From Aquibium microcysteis (lineage in GTDB: Bacteria; Pseudomonadota; Alphaproteobacteria; Rhizobiales; Rhizobiaceae), in the NCBI RefSeq assembly GCF_014495845.1, contig NZ_CP061080.1:2407001-2471000 (forward strand): a stretch of DNA of 64,000 bases, in the 5' to 3' direction. Shown here piece by piece: positions 52,418-62,112 of the stretch. How positions within the stretch are numbered: the first letter of the stretch is position 1; each line of letters opens with the position of its first letter. A program made the translations under genes and the position numbers. A model generated the notes under the pieces. It was given only the letters and a program-made list of their open reading frames with translations, was not told the DNA's origin and made no database searches.

Positions 52418-53242
52418 TCAGTCGCCGGATGCGGCGGTCGGCGCGGCGACTGACCTGCGCGTCGCCAGGTCGAGGATCACGGCCACGACCTCGGCGGTGA
52501 CGACCGGCGCCCCGTCCCGAAAGCGCGAAATCTCGTGGTGCAGGCGCAGCGCCTTGCCGCCGGTCAGGATCGGGCGCGAATGGATCAGCAGCGCCTCGCC
52601 CGCCTTTGCCGGCCGGTGGTGCGTGAGCTTCATCTCCAGCGCGACACGGCCGTAGCCGCGTTCCCGCAACGTCGCGATGCCGACGCCGGCGACCTCCCAG
52701 ACATGGGCCGCGGCATCCGACAGGCGGCCGACGAAGCCCTGGGCAAGGAGTTCGCCCGCGGCGTCGCACTGCATCGGCTGGACGATCGTGCGGCTGGACA
52801 CCAGGCCGCCCCGCGCCAGCACGTCCTCCGGCCGCTCCGGTTCGGCCGGCTCCGGCGCGATTCCGCGTGGCAGAGCCGGCGCGATGTCGGTCTCCTGCAC
52901 CAGACGACCGGGAGCCCGGATCCCGGACGGCGCGTCGAGCGCGGTCGCCGCGATCCTTCCCGTCTCCAAGTCGTCGAGCAGATGCACGGCAAATCCGGCG
53001 AAACGTCCGTCGGCGACGATCGCCGAGCGCATCCGCGCGATCCCACCGGCGTGGAGTTCCGAATGATAGCGCACGTGCCGGGTCCGCGGCAGCGGTCCGG
53101 CCATGTCGCCGCCATTCATTCCGGCGAAGAAGCGGGCCGCCTCGTCGAAGCGCTTGAAGTAGAACTGTACGTTCATGTGCGCATTGTCGTCGCACTCCCA
53201 CGTGTTGACATAGGAGCGGTGGCTCTCGACGAAGCCGGTCAT
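52418..53242 (-). CDS. Thioesterase superfamily protein (tandem hot-dog)
   Basis: A 274-residue protein, about twice a single hot-dog domain. The first domain has SYVNTWECDDNAHMNVQFYF (the D-x-x-x-H-x-N of 4-HBA-CoA-type thioesterases), then RYHSELHAGGIARMRSAIVA. The second part has AHVWEVAGVGIATLRERGYG and ALEMKLTHHRPAKAGEALLI. By family it hydrolyses acyl-CoA or acyl-carrier thioesters in the cytosol. The ATG at 53242 is used because homology starts there; the frame is open to 53458. Substrate unknown. Confidence 0.85.
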   Translation of the reverse strand: MTGFVESHRSYVNTWECDDNAHMNVQFYFKRFDEAARFFAGMNGGDMAGPLPRTRHVRYHSELHAGGIARMRSAIVADGRFAGFAVHLLDDLETGRIAATALDAPSGIRAPGRLVQETDIAPALPRGIAPEPAEPERPEDVLARGGLVSSRTIVQPMQCDAAGELLAQGFVGRLSDAAAHVWEVAGVGIATLRERGYGRVALEMKLTHHRPAKAGEALLIHSRPILTGGKALRLHHEISRFRDGAPVVTAEVVAVILDLATRRSVAAPTAASGD

Positions 53243-53530
53243 CGCCGGAGCCTCGCCCTCGCCGCACGCGTCATTCCATCCCGGTGCATCGCCGTCACGG
53301 CATGCCCTCCCCGCCTTATTCGCCGCAACCCCGTTTGCACGGTGCGGCCGCAGGCGCAACCGCGGGCGCTTGGGCCAGATCGAACGGATGCGTCCGCGGC
53401 CGGCCCGCCCGCTCCGGCGATCTCGGCCAGTTCCAGTTGCCCCTCGTGGAGGAAGCATGTCCGGGCGAACAGCCTGAGGTCGGCGGGGTTCGGCAGCCGC
53501 CGACGCTCCCGGGCGCTGATCGCGCGAAGG

Positions 53531-54034
53531 TCAGACGAGTGAAATCGCGACGGAAACGGCGAAGAAGCCGCAGGCGACGTTCAGCGCCAGACGGGCGAAC
53601 TCGGCATACACCCCGCTCATCATCTCCGAGAAGGCGCGGATGCTGCGCTCGTCGGACGGACGCGATCGCTCGTCGAGGTGAAGCCAGACCTCCGTGCGGC
53701 GCGGCGGCTGGCGATGCGCAACGAGGGCCTTGCGGGTGAGGATGCCCGCCATCAGCAGCGTGCAGATCGCACCGCACCGGAAGGCGAGGGCTGCGTCGAA
53801 GGCGAAGGAGAGCATCAGAAGGACGATGCCGAGGGCACCGAAACCCACGGCTCGACCGATGCATACGAAGGCCACTTGCCGGACGGGCTCCACGGCTTGC
53901 TCCACTGTTTCGGCTTTCGGGAGGCGCAACGACGGGCTGGGGCAAAGGTTTCGTGCCGAGAGGCGCCGATTGCACGGCGAATCCACCCGTTCCGGAGCCG
54001 GCAGCATGTCATGCGGCTTGAAATGCGACCGCAA
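53531..54034 (-). CDS. Hypothetical membrane protein
   Basis: Up to 167 residues. Hydrophobic segments are about residues 55-80 (FVCIGRAVGFGALGIVLLML) and about 82-100 (AALAFRCGAICTLLMAGILT); a third is at the end (LALNVACGFFAVSVAISLV). The loop between holds HRQPPRRTEVWLHLDERSRP. The start is uncertain: a GTG at 53905 (VEQAVEPVRQVAF) would remove a basic leader of 43 residues. It reads away from the LuxR-type regulator gene. No family recognised. Confidence 0.6.
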   Translation of the reverse strand: MRSHFKPHDMLPAPERVDSPCNRRLSARNLCPSPSLRLPKAETVEQAVEPVRQVAFVCIGRAVGFGALGIVLLMLSFAFDAALAFRCGAICTLLMAGILTRKALVAHRQPPRRTEVWLHLDERSRPSDERSIRAFSEMMSGVYAEFARLALNVACGFFAVSVAISLV

Positions 54035-54106
54035 CGCCGCATAATCGAACTCCCGTCATCCACCGACACAACAAGAATCGGATACGGGATCCAGGGAGGA
54101 CGGCCA

Positions 54107-54769
54107 GTGTCATCGGGCCTGAAAATCGTGATCGCCGACGATCACCCGCTGTTTCGCGGCGCGCTGAAGCAGGCGCTCGCGAGCGTGGCAGAGGATCCGG
54201 TCATCCTGGAGGCCGGAACCTTCGCGGAGACGAAGGAGATCGTGGCCGGCAGCGACGACATCGATCTCGTGCTGCTCGACCTGACGATGCCGGGCGCGAG
54301 CGGACTGTCGGGCCTGGTGGCGATCCGGGCGATAAACGTCGGCGCGCCCGTCATGATCGTCTCGGCGCATGACGAGATCGAGACCATCCGGCGGGCGCTC
54401 GACCTCGGCGCCTCCGGCTACATCTCGAAGTCGGCGAGCATGGAAGAGATCCGCATGGCGGTCCGGACCGTCCTCGACGGCGGCATCCACGCTCCGCCCG
54501 ACGGGGATCTCGGCACCGAGACCGACCCCGAGATCGCCGACCTGATCCACCGGCTGCACAGCCTGACGCCGCAGCAGGCCCGCGTCCTGTCGATGATCGC
54601 CGAGGGACTGCTCAACAAGCAGATCGCCTACGAGCTCGGCGTCTCGGAGGCCACCGTCAAGGCGCATGTGTCGGCGGTGCTGCAGAAGCTCGACGTCGAC
54701 AGCCGCACCCAGGCGGTGATCCAGCTCTCGCGCATCGCCACGGACACGATCGCCGCACCGGCGACCTGA
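54107..54769 (+). CDS. LuxR-type (NarL/FixJ) response regulator, CrbR-like
   Basis: A 220-residue two-domain regulator. The receiver (about 1-125) has the acidic pair and start IVIADDHPLFRGALKQALAS, phosphoacceptor Asp in LVLLDLTMPGASGLSGLVAI, and the conserved Lys in GASGYISKSASMEEI. The HTH_LuxR domain (about 150-215) has LTPQQARVLSMIAEGLLNKQ and GVSEATVKAHVSAVLQKLDV. Start is GTG 54107 after GGGAGGA. It is convergent with and 30 nt from the SSF-type hybrid kinase, and this pairing suggests a CrbS/CrbR-like acetate-switch regulator that would activate acetyl-CoA synthetase genes. Confidence 0.9.
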   Translation: MSSGLKIVIADDHPLFRGALKQALASVAEDPVILEAGTFAETKEIVAGSDDIDLVLLDLTMPGASGLSGLVAIRAINVGAPVMIVSAHDEIETIRRALDLGASGYISKSASMEEIRMAVRTVLDGGIHAPPDGDLGTETDPEIADLIHRLHSLTPQQARVLSMIAEGLLNKQIAYELGVSEATVKAHVSAVLQKLDVDSRTQAVIQLSRIATDTIAAPAT

Positions 54770-54799
54770 GGAAAGTCGGACAACCGAATAGGCGTGCTG

Positions 54800-57700
54800 C
54801 TATTCCGTCGCCGGCGACATCTTGCGGCAGCGCCGCAGGACGGTGCGCAGTCCTGCCGGCTTCACCGGCTTGTTGAGGATGACGACGTCGAGCGCTGCCG
54901 CCTTCTCGCGCACTTCGCTCGACCGGTCGGCCGTGATCAGCACGCCGGGCACGTCGCGGCCATAGGCCTCCCGCAGGCGCCGGATGACGCGGATTCCGTC
55001 GTCGCGATCGAGGTGGTAGTCGGCCAGGATGACGTCCGGTGGATCGCCGAGCGCTCCCTCCGATACGTCGGGCATGGCGCCGTGAGTCGTCACGCGGCAG
55101 CCCCATCCTTCCAGGAGCAGCCGCATGCCCTCGAGGATGCGCGGCTCGTTGTCGATGCACAGCACGTCGAGGCCGGCCAGCGACTGTCCGCCGTCTGCCG
55201 TGCGCATCGGCGTGACCACGGTTTCCTTCGCCATCGGCTCCGAGACCGGCAGGATCACCGAGAAACGGGTGCCGCGGTGCTGGTGCGACAGGATCCGGAT
55301 TTCCAGGCGCAGAACCCGCGCGATGCGGTCGACGATGGACAGGCCGAGCCCGAGACCCTGGGCCTCCCGCATGCCCTCGTCGAGGCGCGTGAACTCGCGG
55401 AAGACGAGGTTGAGCTTATCCGGCGGGATGCCGATGCCGCTGTCGAGAACCTGGATCTCCACGAGCTCGCCGCGCCGCCGCGCTCCCACCAGCACCGTGC
55501 CTTTGCGGGTGTATTTCACCGCATTGGAGACGAGGTTCTGGATGAGGCGGCGCAGCAGATTGCGATCCGTCGTCACGGTCAGCGACGAGGGAACGATGCG
55601 CAGCCGCAGCCCCTTCTCGCGCGCCATGGGCTGGAAGTCCGTGCCGATCTGGCGCAGCAGCCCGTCGAGCCGGAACGCCGTCTCCTTCGGACGCATCGCG
55701 CCTGCGTCGAGCCGCGAGATGTCGAGCACCGCGCCGAGAATCATCTCGACCGATTCCAGCGCCGATTCGATGTTGGTGGCCGCCGCAGCTGTCGGTCCCT
55801 TCCCCGCCTGTTCGAGCAGCGAGGCGCAGTAGAGCCGGGCGGCGTTCAGCGGCTGCAGGATGTCGTGGCCGGCGGCGGCCAGGAAGCGGGTCTTGCCCAG
55901 ATTGGCCTCCTCGGCCAGCATCTGTGCCTGGGCCAGTTCCTCGTTCACGCGAAGCAGTTCGGCGGTGCGACGCGCGACGCGCTGTTCGAGCGATTCGTTG
56001 GCGCTCTTGAGCTCGATGTCGGCGCGCACGCGGGCGGTGATGTCTGCATAGGTCGCGACGATGCCGCCGTCGGGCATCGGATTGGAACGGACCTCGAGGA
56101 TGCGGCCGCTGGCCTTCAGCTCGATCTGCCAGGGACTGCCGAAGGTGTTGAGGCGTTCGAGGGCGAGGCCTTCGGAGCCGTGCTCTATGTCGCCGCGCCG
56201 GGCGAGATGGTCGAGCACCTGCCCGAGCGAGACGCCGACCTGGCCGAGCTCGTCCGGCAGGTCGAGCAGCAGCCGGTACTGCCGGTTCCAGCAGATCAGC
56301 CGGAAGTCGCGGTCGAAGACCGTCACCCCCTGCCCCATCTGGTCGAGTGCCGTCTGCAGCAGGTCGCGGTTGTGCTGCAGCGCCTCGGAAGCGTCGTCGA
56401 GCAGCTTGTAGGCGTCCTTGACGGTCTTGTCGCGGCGCTGGAGCAGGAGAGACAGGACGAGACGCGCCGAGGACGAGCCGACCGCGCTGGTGAGAAGCTG
56501 CTCGGAGAAGCGGATGATGGCCATGTCGGCCGGCTCGCCGCCGTCGATGGCGCGGCCGCGCTGCAGCGCGTAGCTCTCGAAGGAGCGTTCGGTGCGCTCG
56601 GCACCGAGATAGCGCGAGATGGTGTCCTTGAGATCGTCGACGGTCGCGGTGGTGCGGAACCGGCGCAGGCTCGGCATCGGGCTCACCTCGCGCGGGACGA
56701 AGATCGACGCCTGGATCCGCTCGAGCGGCCGCGCCGCGCGCGACAGCGAACCCAGCACCAGTCCGAGCGTGTTGACGAGCAGGCTCCAGAAGACGCCGTG
56801 GTTGAGCGGCTCGGCGACGACCCCGAAAAGCGCCTGGGGGCGCAGCGCCTCCAGACCGAAGGGGCCGTGGACGACGAGCGGCAGATCGGATGGCACGAGC
56901 GCCGGCAGGAGCAGCGTGTAGGCCCAGACGAGGATGCCGCCGGACATGCCGATGATCGCGCCGCGACCGTTGGCCCTCCTCCAGACGAGCCCGCCGAAGA
57001 AGGCGGGGGCGAACTGGGCGATGGCGGCGAACGACATGAGGCCGATCGACGCCAGCCGCGTATTGTTGGTCGTCTCGCGGTAGTACAGGAAGGCCGCGAA
57101 GAGGACGAGGAAGATCGCCGCGCGGCGGACGTTGAGAATGATCTGCGACCAGTCCTCGTAGCCCGTCCGTCCCGAGCGGATGAGACGCCGGAACAGCAGC
57201 GGAATGACGAGATCGTTGGAGATCATGATCGACAGCGCGACGCTGGCGACGATCACCATGGCCGTCGCCGCCGACAGCCCCCCGATGAAGGCCGCGAGCG
57301 CCAGCAGATCGTTGCCCGTCAGGAGCGGCAGGGACAGGACGTAGAGGTCGGCGTTCGTCTGACTTCCGACGGTGACGATACCTGCGAAGGCGATCGGGAT
57401 CACGAAGAGATTGATCAGGACGAGATAGATCGGGAACAGCCAGGTGGCCGTCCGCAGTTCGCTCGGCCCGCGGTTCTCCACGATCATCACGTAGAACTGC
57501 CGCGGCAGCATGATGATGGCGAAGGTGCTGAGCAGCGTCAGCACGAACCAGGTGGCGAAGGAGGTCGGATAGACCGATGCGGCCGCGACCTCGGGATGGT
57601 CGCGCACGGCGGCGATGAGATCGGCCGGGCCGTCGAACAAGAGGAAAACGACGAAGATGCCGACGGCGAGGAACGCGGCGAGCTTGACCACCGATTCGAC

Positions 57701-58288
57701 CGCGACCGCGAGCACCAGCCCGTCCTGGTGCTCCGTCGCATCGGCATGGCGCGTGCCGAAGAGCACGGCGAAGAGCGCGAGCAGGATCGCCACGAGCAGC
57801 GAGATGTCGCCGATGAAGAGATCGATCTCCGGCGGGCGCCCAGTGTAATGCTGCACCATCAGGCTGACGGAATCGGAAATCGCCTTCAGCTGCAGCGCGA
57901 TGTAGGGGATCGCACCGACGGTGGCGATGATGGTCGCGATCGAGGCGACCACGAAGCTCTTGCCGTAGCGGGCGGCCAGAAAGTCCGCGATCGAGGTGAT
58001 CTTCTCCGCCTTCGACAGGCGCACGATGCGGTGGAGCAGCTGGTAGCCGAACAGGAACACCAGGACCGGGCCGATATAGATCGCCAGGAACTCCAGCCCC
58101 CGCTCGGAGGCGAGGCCGACCGATCCGAAGAAGGTCCACGAGGTGCAATAGATCGCAAGGCTGAGCGCGTAGATGTAGGGACGCACGCGGTCGGGATGCC
58201 GCGACGCCCTGCGATCGCCAAGGCTCGCGATGGCGAAGAGCAGCGTGACGTAGGCGATGGCGATGATGACGACGACCCAGCCGCGCAT
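54800..58288 (-). CDS. SSF-PAS hybrid sensor histidine kinase, CrbS-like
   Basis: A 1162-residue membrane kinase. Residues 1-515 are a sodium:solute symporter (SLC5-type) with about thirteen helices (ALSLAIYCTSWTFFGSVGLA; LPRQFYVMIVENRGPSELRT; FAPAFFGGLVWRRANGRGAI). A linker at 540-630 resembles the STAC domain. A PAS domain lies at about 640-755 (QMGQGVTVFDRDFRLICWNR), then a coiled-coil, HisKA with His808 in LAAAGHDILQPLNAARLY, HATPase with Asn918/Asn922 in RRLIQNLVSNAVKYT and GLGLGLSIVDRI, and a receiver at about 1040-1155 with Asp1090 and Lys1140. CrbS-type kinases sense solute flux and govern acetate use. The start follows GGGAGGAA. Which solute is moved is not shown. Confidence 0.92.
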   Translation of the reverse strand: MRGWVVVIIAIAYVTLLFAIASLGDRRASRHPDRVRPYIYALSLAIYCTSWTFFGSVGLASERGLEFLAIYIGPVLVFLFGYQLLHRIVRLSKAEKITSIADFLAARYGKSFVVASIATIIATVGAIPYIALQLKAISDSVSLMVQHYTGRPPEIDLFIGDISLLVAILLALFAVLFGTRHADATEHQDGLVLAVAVESVVKLAAFLAVGIFVVFLLFDGPADLIAAVRDHPEVAAASVYPTSFATWFVLTLLSTFAIIMLPRQFYVMIVENRGPSELRTATWLFPIYLVLINLFVIPIAFAGIVTVGSQTNADLYVLSLPLLTGNDLLALAAFIGGLSAATAMVIVASVALSIMISNDLVIPLLFRRLIRSGRTGYEDWSQIILNVRRAAIFLVLFAAFLYYRETTNNTRLASIGLMSFAAIAQFAPAFFGGLVWRRANGRGAIIGMSGGILVWAYTLLLPALVPSDLPLVVHGPFGLEALRPQALFGVVAEPLNHGVFWSLLVNTLGLVLGSLSRAARPLERIQASIFVPREVSPMPSLRRFRTTATVDDLKDTISRYLGAERTERSFESYALQRGRAIDGGEPADMAIIRFSEQLLTSAVGSSSARLVLSLLLQRRDKTVKDAYKLLDDASEALQHNRDLLQTALDQMGQGVTVFDRDFRLICWNRQYRLLLDLPDELGQVGVSLGQVLDHLARRGDIEHGSEGLALERLNTFGSPWQIELKASGRILEVRSNPMPDGGIVATYADITARVRADIELKSANESLEQRVARRTAELLRVNEELAQAQMLAEEANLGKTRFLAAAGHDILQPLNAARLYCASLLEQAGKGPTAAAATNIESALESVEMILGAVLDISRLDAGAMRPKETAFRLDGLLRQIGTDFQPMAREKGLRLRIVPSSLTVTTDRNLLRRLIQNLVSNAVKYTRKGTVLVGARRRGELVEIQVLDSGIGIPPDKLNLVFREFTRLDEGMREAQGLGLGLSIVDRIARVLRLEIRILSHQHRGTRFSVILPVSEPMAKETVVTPMRTADGGQSLAGLDVLCIDNEPRILEGMRLLLEGWGCRVTTHGAMPDVSEGALGDPPDVILADYHLDRDDGIRVIRRLREAYGRDVPGVLITADRSSEVREKAAALDVVILNKPVKPAGLRTVLRRCRKMSPATE

Positions 58289-58648
58289 TCACCCGTTCCT
58301 CCCGGCGCGGATGTTGCGACGACTTCACCCGAAAAAGCAAATTCCCGTGCAGGAACCAAGCCCCGGCTGCATGCCGAGATGCTTGGACCCTTGCCGGTAA
58401 CGAGGATCGGCTCTTCGACCCTCCGCCCGCCCTCGGCTGCCCCGGAACGCCGACGCTCTGCCATTCGGGTCGACACTGCCTGCCGCAGTCGACGACGACG
58501 GGGGCGGCGGGCACCCGGGCAGAGCGTGTCGTCCAAGTACTGTCCAGGTCCGACCGAAGGACGTTTCTTCTTGCGCCGGCCGGCGCTATATCTTCTGCCG
58601 CAACAAGCGCCGCGTCCCGGGGCCCGCAGCCGGGAAGAGTGAGGGGAC
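58289..58648. other. Gap upstream of mscL
   Basis: About 360 nt between the divergent kinase and mscL genes. It contains a 14-bp perfect palindrome, GCGCCGGCCGGCGC, at 58573-58586, followed by TATATC, which might be an mscL -10 element. No coding frame is convincing, and no terminator or known operator is seen. Confidence 0.4.
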
Positions 58649-59095
58649 ATGCTCAAGGAATTCCAGGAATTCATCTCGAAAGGCAACGTGATCGATCTCG
58701 CCGTCGGCGTCATCATCGGCGGGGCCTTCGGACTGATCGTCAAGTCGCTGACCGACGACATCATCATGCCGATCGTCGGCGCCATTTTCGGCGGCGTCGA
58801 CTTCTCGAACTATTTCCTGCCGCTCGCCTCGGGCGTGACGGCCACGACGCTGGCGGCGGCACGCGAGCAGGGCGCAGTCTTCGCCTATGGCAACTTCGTC
58901 ACCGTGGTGATCAACTTTCTCATCCTGGCGTGGATCATCTTCATCATGATCAAGGGCGTGAACCGGATGCGCCGCACCATCGAGAGGCCGAAGGCCACGC
59001 CGAACCAGCCGGCACCGCCGCCGGCCGACATCCTGCTCCTGACGGAGATTCGCGACCTCCTGGCCAAGCGCGACGAGCCGGGCCGCAGCGTCTGA
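58649..59095 (+). CDS. mscL: Large-conductance mechanosensitive channel
   Basis: A 148-residue inner-membrane channel protein that releases solutes on hypo-osmotic shock. N-terminal amphipathic helix [22 protein letters not shown]1 [20 protein letters not shown] with the gate glycines, periplasmic loop [22 protein letters not shown]2 [20 protein letters not shown], and the C-terminal helix [17 protein letters not shown]. Length is normal for the family. Start ATG follows GAGGGG. No operon partner is apparent. Confidence 0.97.
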   Translation: MLKEFQEFISKGNVIDLAVGVIIGGAFGLIVKSLTDDIIMPIVGAIFGGVDFSNYFLPLASGVTATTLAAAREQGAVFAYGNFVTVVINFLILAWIIFIMIKGVNRMRRTIERPKATPNQPAPPPADILLLTEIRDLLAKRDEPGRSV

Positions 59096-59195
59096 CCCGC
59101 GCGGCGCGGCGGATCGGTTTGCGCCGCGCTGGCCTATTGCAGTACCGCCCATGGCGGGCGTATCCGGCGGCTTTCGCACACGGACAGCGTTCGCC

Positions 59196-60362
59196 ATGAG
59201 CCTCCTTCAAGACCTCCGGGCCGAAACCCGGCTCGCACCCGACAGCGGCATCTCGGCGATCATCGACTATGGTCGCGGACGTCCGGGCCTGATTCCGATG
59301 TGGGCGGGCGAAGGCGACCTGCCGACGCCCGACTTCATCACCCGCGCCGCCATCGCCGGCCTGGAAGCCGGAGAGACCTTCTACACCTGGCAGCGCGGCA
59401 TGCCCGAACTGCGCCAGTCCCTTGCCGACTATCATCGCCGCCATTTCGGCCGACCGGCCGCCGCCGAGGAATTCCTGGTGACGGGTTCGGGCATGCACGC
59501 CATCCAGATGGCCCTGCAGGCGACCGCCGGCGCCGGCGACGAGGCGGTCTATCTCTCGCCGGCCTGGCCGAACTTCGCCGCGGCGGCCGGCGTGATGGGC
59601 ACGAAGCCGGTCGCGGTGGAACTGATTTTTTCCGACAGGGGCTGGACGCTGGACGTCGAACGGCTCGCCGCCGCGCTCACCCCGAGGACTCGCGTGCTCT
59701 TCGTCAACTCGCCGTCGAATCCCACCGGCTGGACCGCCGACCGGGAGACGCTGGCGGACATCCTGGCACTCGCCCGCAGGCACGGTCTCTGGATCATCGC
59801 CGACGAGATCTACGCCCTGTTCCATCATGACGGCGGCCGCGCGGCGTCCTTCGTCGACGTGATGGAGCCGGAAGACCGCGTCATCTTCGTCAACAGCTTC
59901 TCAAAGAACTGGGCGATGACCGGCTGGCGCGTCGGCTGGATGCGGGTCCATCCGAGCCTGCAGCAGACCTTCGAGAACCTGATCCAGTACTCCAATTCCG
60001 GCGTTCCGCAGTTCCTGCAGCGCGGTGCGGTGGCCGCGCTCGACCAGGGCGACGATTTCGTCGCCGGACAGGTCGAGCGCGCGGCGACCGCGCGCGACAT
60101 GGTCTGCCGCATCCTCGGCGCCACCAACCGGGTGCGCCTGTCGCCCCCGGCGGGCGCGTTCTACCTGTTCTTCGCCGTCGACGGCCTGCCCGACGCACGC
60201 GCCGCGGCAGCCGAGATCGTCGACAGGGCCAATGTCGGCCTCGCCCCCGGAACCGCCTTCGGTGCGGGCGGCGACGGCTACCTGCGGCTCTGCTTCCACC
60301 GGCGGCTGGACGAGGTTGAGGAGGCCGCCGGACGCATCGCCCGGTGGATCGGCAGCCGCTGA
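59196..60362 (+). CDS. Pyridoxal-phosphate-dependent aminotransferase, class I/II
   Basis: A 388-residue fold-type I aminotransferase. It has the substrate/N-terminal part LIPMWAGEGDLPTPDFITRA, TFYTWQRGMPELRQSLADYH, and VTGSGMHAIQMALQATAGAG. VLFVNSPSNPTGWTADRETL carries the PLP-contact Asn, IIADEIYALFHHDG the PLP-nitrogen Asp and Tyr, and VNSFSKNWAMTGWRVGWMRV the Schiff-base Lys. Arg of the C-terminal carboxylate site is in YLRLCFHRRLDEVE. Start ATG 59196 is chosen; 59151 in frame adds 15 residues. Substrate amino acid is unknown, and the next gene, galE, is separately oriented by a 115-nt gap. Confidence 0.92.
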   Translation: MSLLQDLRAETRLAPDSGISAIIDYGRGRPGLIPMWAGEGDLPTPDFITRAAIAGLEAGETFYTWQRGMPELRQSLADYHRRHFGRPAAAEEFLVTGSGMHAIQMALQATAGAGDEAVYLSPAWPNFAAAAGVMGTKPVAVELIFSDRGWTLDVERLAAALTPRTRVLFVNSPSNPTGWTADRETLADILALARRHGLWIIADEIYALFHHDGGRAASFVDVMEPEDRVIFVNSFSKNWAMTGWRVGWMRVHPSLQQTFENLIQYSNSGVPQFLQRGAVAALDQGDDFVAGQVERAATARDMVCRILGATNRVRLSPPAGAFYLFFAVDGLPDARAAAAEIVDRANVGLAPGTAFGAGGDGYLRLCFHRRLDEVEEAAGRIARWIGSR

Positions 60363-60477
60363 AGAGCAATCGCTAAAATTGCAGGGACCGACTTAACGGC
60401 ACCTCAGACGATTTCTGCGCATAGTCCGCTCGTTGGCGCACCGGGACGTGTGCCGGGACAACAGGCGGAATTCTCCA

Positions 60478-61470
60478 ATGGCTGTGCTCGTCACGGGTGG
60501 CGCCGGCTACATCGGCAGCCACATGGTGTGGGATTTGCTCGACGCCGGCGAGGAGGTCGTCGTCATCGACGACCTGTCGACCGGTTTCGAATGGGCGCTC
60601 GCACCTGAAGCCGTGTTCCACAGGGGCGACGTCGCCGACGGCCGGCTCGTCCGTCGGGTCATCGAGGAGCATGCGGTGGACGCGATCATCCATTTCGCCG
60701 GCTCCGTCGTGGTACCGGAATCCATCTCGCAGCCGCTCTTCTACTACGAGAACAACACCTGCAAGTCGCGGGCGCTGATCGAGCACGCCGTGACCGGCGG
60801 CGTCCGCCACTTCATCTTCTCCTCGACCGCCGCGATCTATGCCCCCGGCGACACGCTGCCGCTCGACGAGGAGGCGCTGGTCGCGCCGCAGACGCCCTAC
60901 GGCATGTCCAAGCTCATGGTCGAACTGATGCTGCGCGACGTCGCCGTCGCCCATGCGCTCGACTACGCCATCCTGCGCTACTTCAACGTCGCCGGCGCCG
61001 ATCCGAAAGGCCGCACCGGTCAGTCGACGAAGGGCGCCACGCACCTGATCAAGGTCGTCTGCGAGGCAGCCCATGGCCGCCGAGAGCGCGTCGACGTCTA
61101 CGGCACGGACTGGGAGACGCGGGACGGCACGGGCGTGCGCGACTACATCCATGTCTCCGACCTGGCGCTCGCGCACCGTCTGGCGCTGCAGCGGCTGCGC
61201 AGCGGCGGCGGCAACCTGATTGCCAATTGCGGCTACGGCCGCGGCTATTCCGTGCGCGAGGTGATCGAGAGCGCCAGGCGCGTCTCGGGGCGCGACTTCT
61301 CCGTCGCCTTCGCCCCGCGCCGGCCGGGCGACCTCGCCTCCGTCATCGCCAATGCCGCCCGGGCCCGCAAGGAACTGGCCTGGACGCCGCGTTTCGACGC
61401 CATCGACGACATCATGGAGACGTCGCTCGCCTGGGAAGAGAGCCTGTCGCGGAAAAATTCCGCGACCTGA
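60478..61470 (+). CDS. galE: UDP-glucose 4-epimerase
   Basis: A 330-residue extended-SDR enzyme interconverting UDP-glucose and UDP-galactose with bound NAD. Marks are VLVTGGAGYIGSHMVWDLLD (GxxGxxG), VVVIDDLSTGFEWALAPEAV, IIHFAGSVVVPESISQPLFY, the catalytic Ser-Thr region HFIFSSTAAIYAPGDT, TPYGMSKLMVELMLRD with Tyr-Lys, and ILRYFNVAGADPKGRTGQST. The end has VRDYIHVSDLALAHRLAL. Start ATG 60478; the in-frame upstream 45 nt are not used. It would feed UDP-galactose to the polysaccharide locus, 20 kb away. A TTAAC half-site lies in its promoter. Confidence 0.94.
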   Translation: MAVLVTGGAGYIGSHMVWDLLDAGEEVVVIDDLSTGFEWALAPEAVFHRGDVADGRLVRRVIEEHAVDAIIHFAGSVVVPESISQPLFYYENNTCKSRALIEHAVTGGVRHFIFSSTAAIYAPGDTLPLDEEALVAPQTPYGMSKLMVELMLRDVAVAHALDYAILRYFNVAGADPKGRTGQSTKGATHLIKVVCEAAHGRRERVDVYGTDWETRDGTGVRDYIHVSDLALAHRLALQRLRSGGGNLIANCGYGRGYSVREVIESARRVSGRDFSVAFAPRRPGDLASVIANAARARKELAWTPRFDAIDDIMETSLAWEESLSRKNSAT

Positions 61471-61740
61471 CTCCCCGCAGCCGCACGTCCGCCGACCGGT
61501 TCCTGACGGTCGGGAACGGCTGGGCGTCCGCAGTTTCCGTTCGAACCTGCGGCCGCCGGACCATGCGGCACAGGGTTCGGGCGGCTACTGGATCCAGGGT
61601 AGAGCCGGGAACCATGCTCCCGTTTCCAGCTTCACCGGACGTCTGCCACGCCCGTGCCTCTCTTTCACCCGGGCTTGCTGGCGCCGGAGCAGCCGGCCAT
61701 CATGGCCGCGATGCCCGAACAGTGACCGGGAGTGCCGACC

Positions 61741-62112
61741 ATGCACGACAGCCTCTTCACCACCCTGCTCCACTGGACGACCCGCTCGATCGAGGCCGCA
61801 GGGATCGCGGCTATCGTGCTCGGCATCGTGATGGCCACCGGGCGGTTCGCGCTTCGCCATGTCGTCGAAAGCGGTCAGGACATGACGTTCCAGCGCTACC
61901 GCGGCGACGTCGGGCGGGCGATCCTGCTCGGGCTGGAATTCCTGGTCGCCGCCGACATCATCAACACGGTCGCCGTCGATCCGACGCTGGAAAGCGTGGC
62001 GGTCCTGGCCGGCATCGTGTTCATCCGGACCTTCCTCAGCATCGCTCTGGAGGTGGAGATCGAAGGTCGCTTTCCCTGGCAGCCGCGTCGCGACGATCAG
62101 CCGCCGAGATAG
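61741..62112 (+). CDS. DUF1622 membrane protein
   Basis: A 123-residue inner-membrane protein with three hydrophobic segments: about 15-34 (IEAAGIAAIVLGIVMATGRF), 57-77 (RAILLGLEFLVAADIINTVA) and 84-104 (ESVAVLAGIVFIRTFLSIAL). The conserved sequence FQRYRGDVGRAILLGLEFLV between the first two is the DUF1622 hallmark. Start ATG 61741 has GGGAG 8 nt before. Its 3' end overlaps the convergent secreted-protein gene by 16 nt. Function unknown. Confidence 0.88.
   Translation: MHDSLFTTLLHWTTRSIEAAGIAAIVLGIVMATGRFALRHVVESGQDMTFQRYRGDVGRAILLGLEFLVAADIINTVAVDPTLESVAVLAGIVFIRTFLSIALEVEIEGRFPWQPRRDDQPPR

Noticed and set aside
53284..53739. Plus-strand frame of 151 codons between the thioesterase and membrane-protein genes
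   Set aside because: Composition is Arg/Pro/Gly-rich with no domain, partly antisense to the hypothetical membrane protein. Probably non-coding.
54794..58642. A 1282-codon plus-strand open frame opposite the hybrid kinase
   Set aside because: Its product is rich in Arg/Asp/Glu/Gly with no recognisable domain, and it mirrors the coding frame of the minus-strand kinase. It is a shadow frame in GC-rich DNA.
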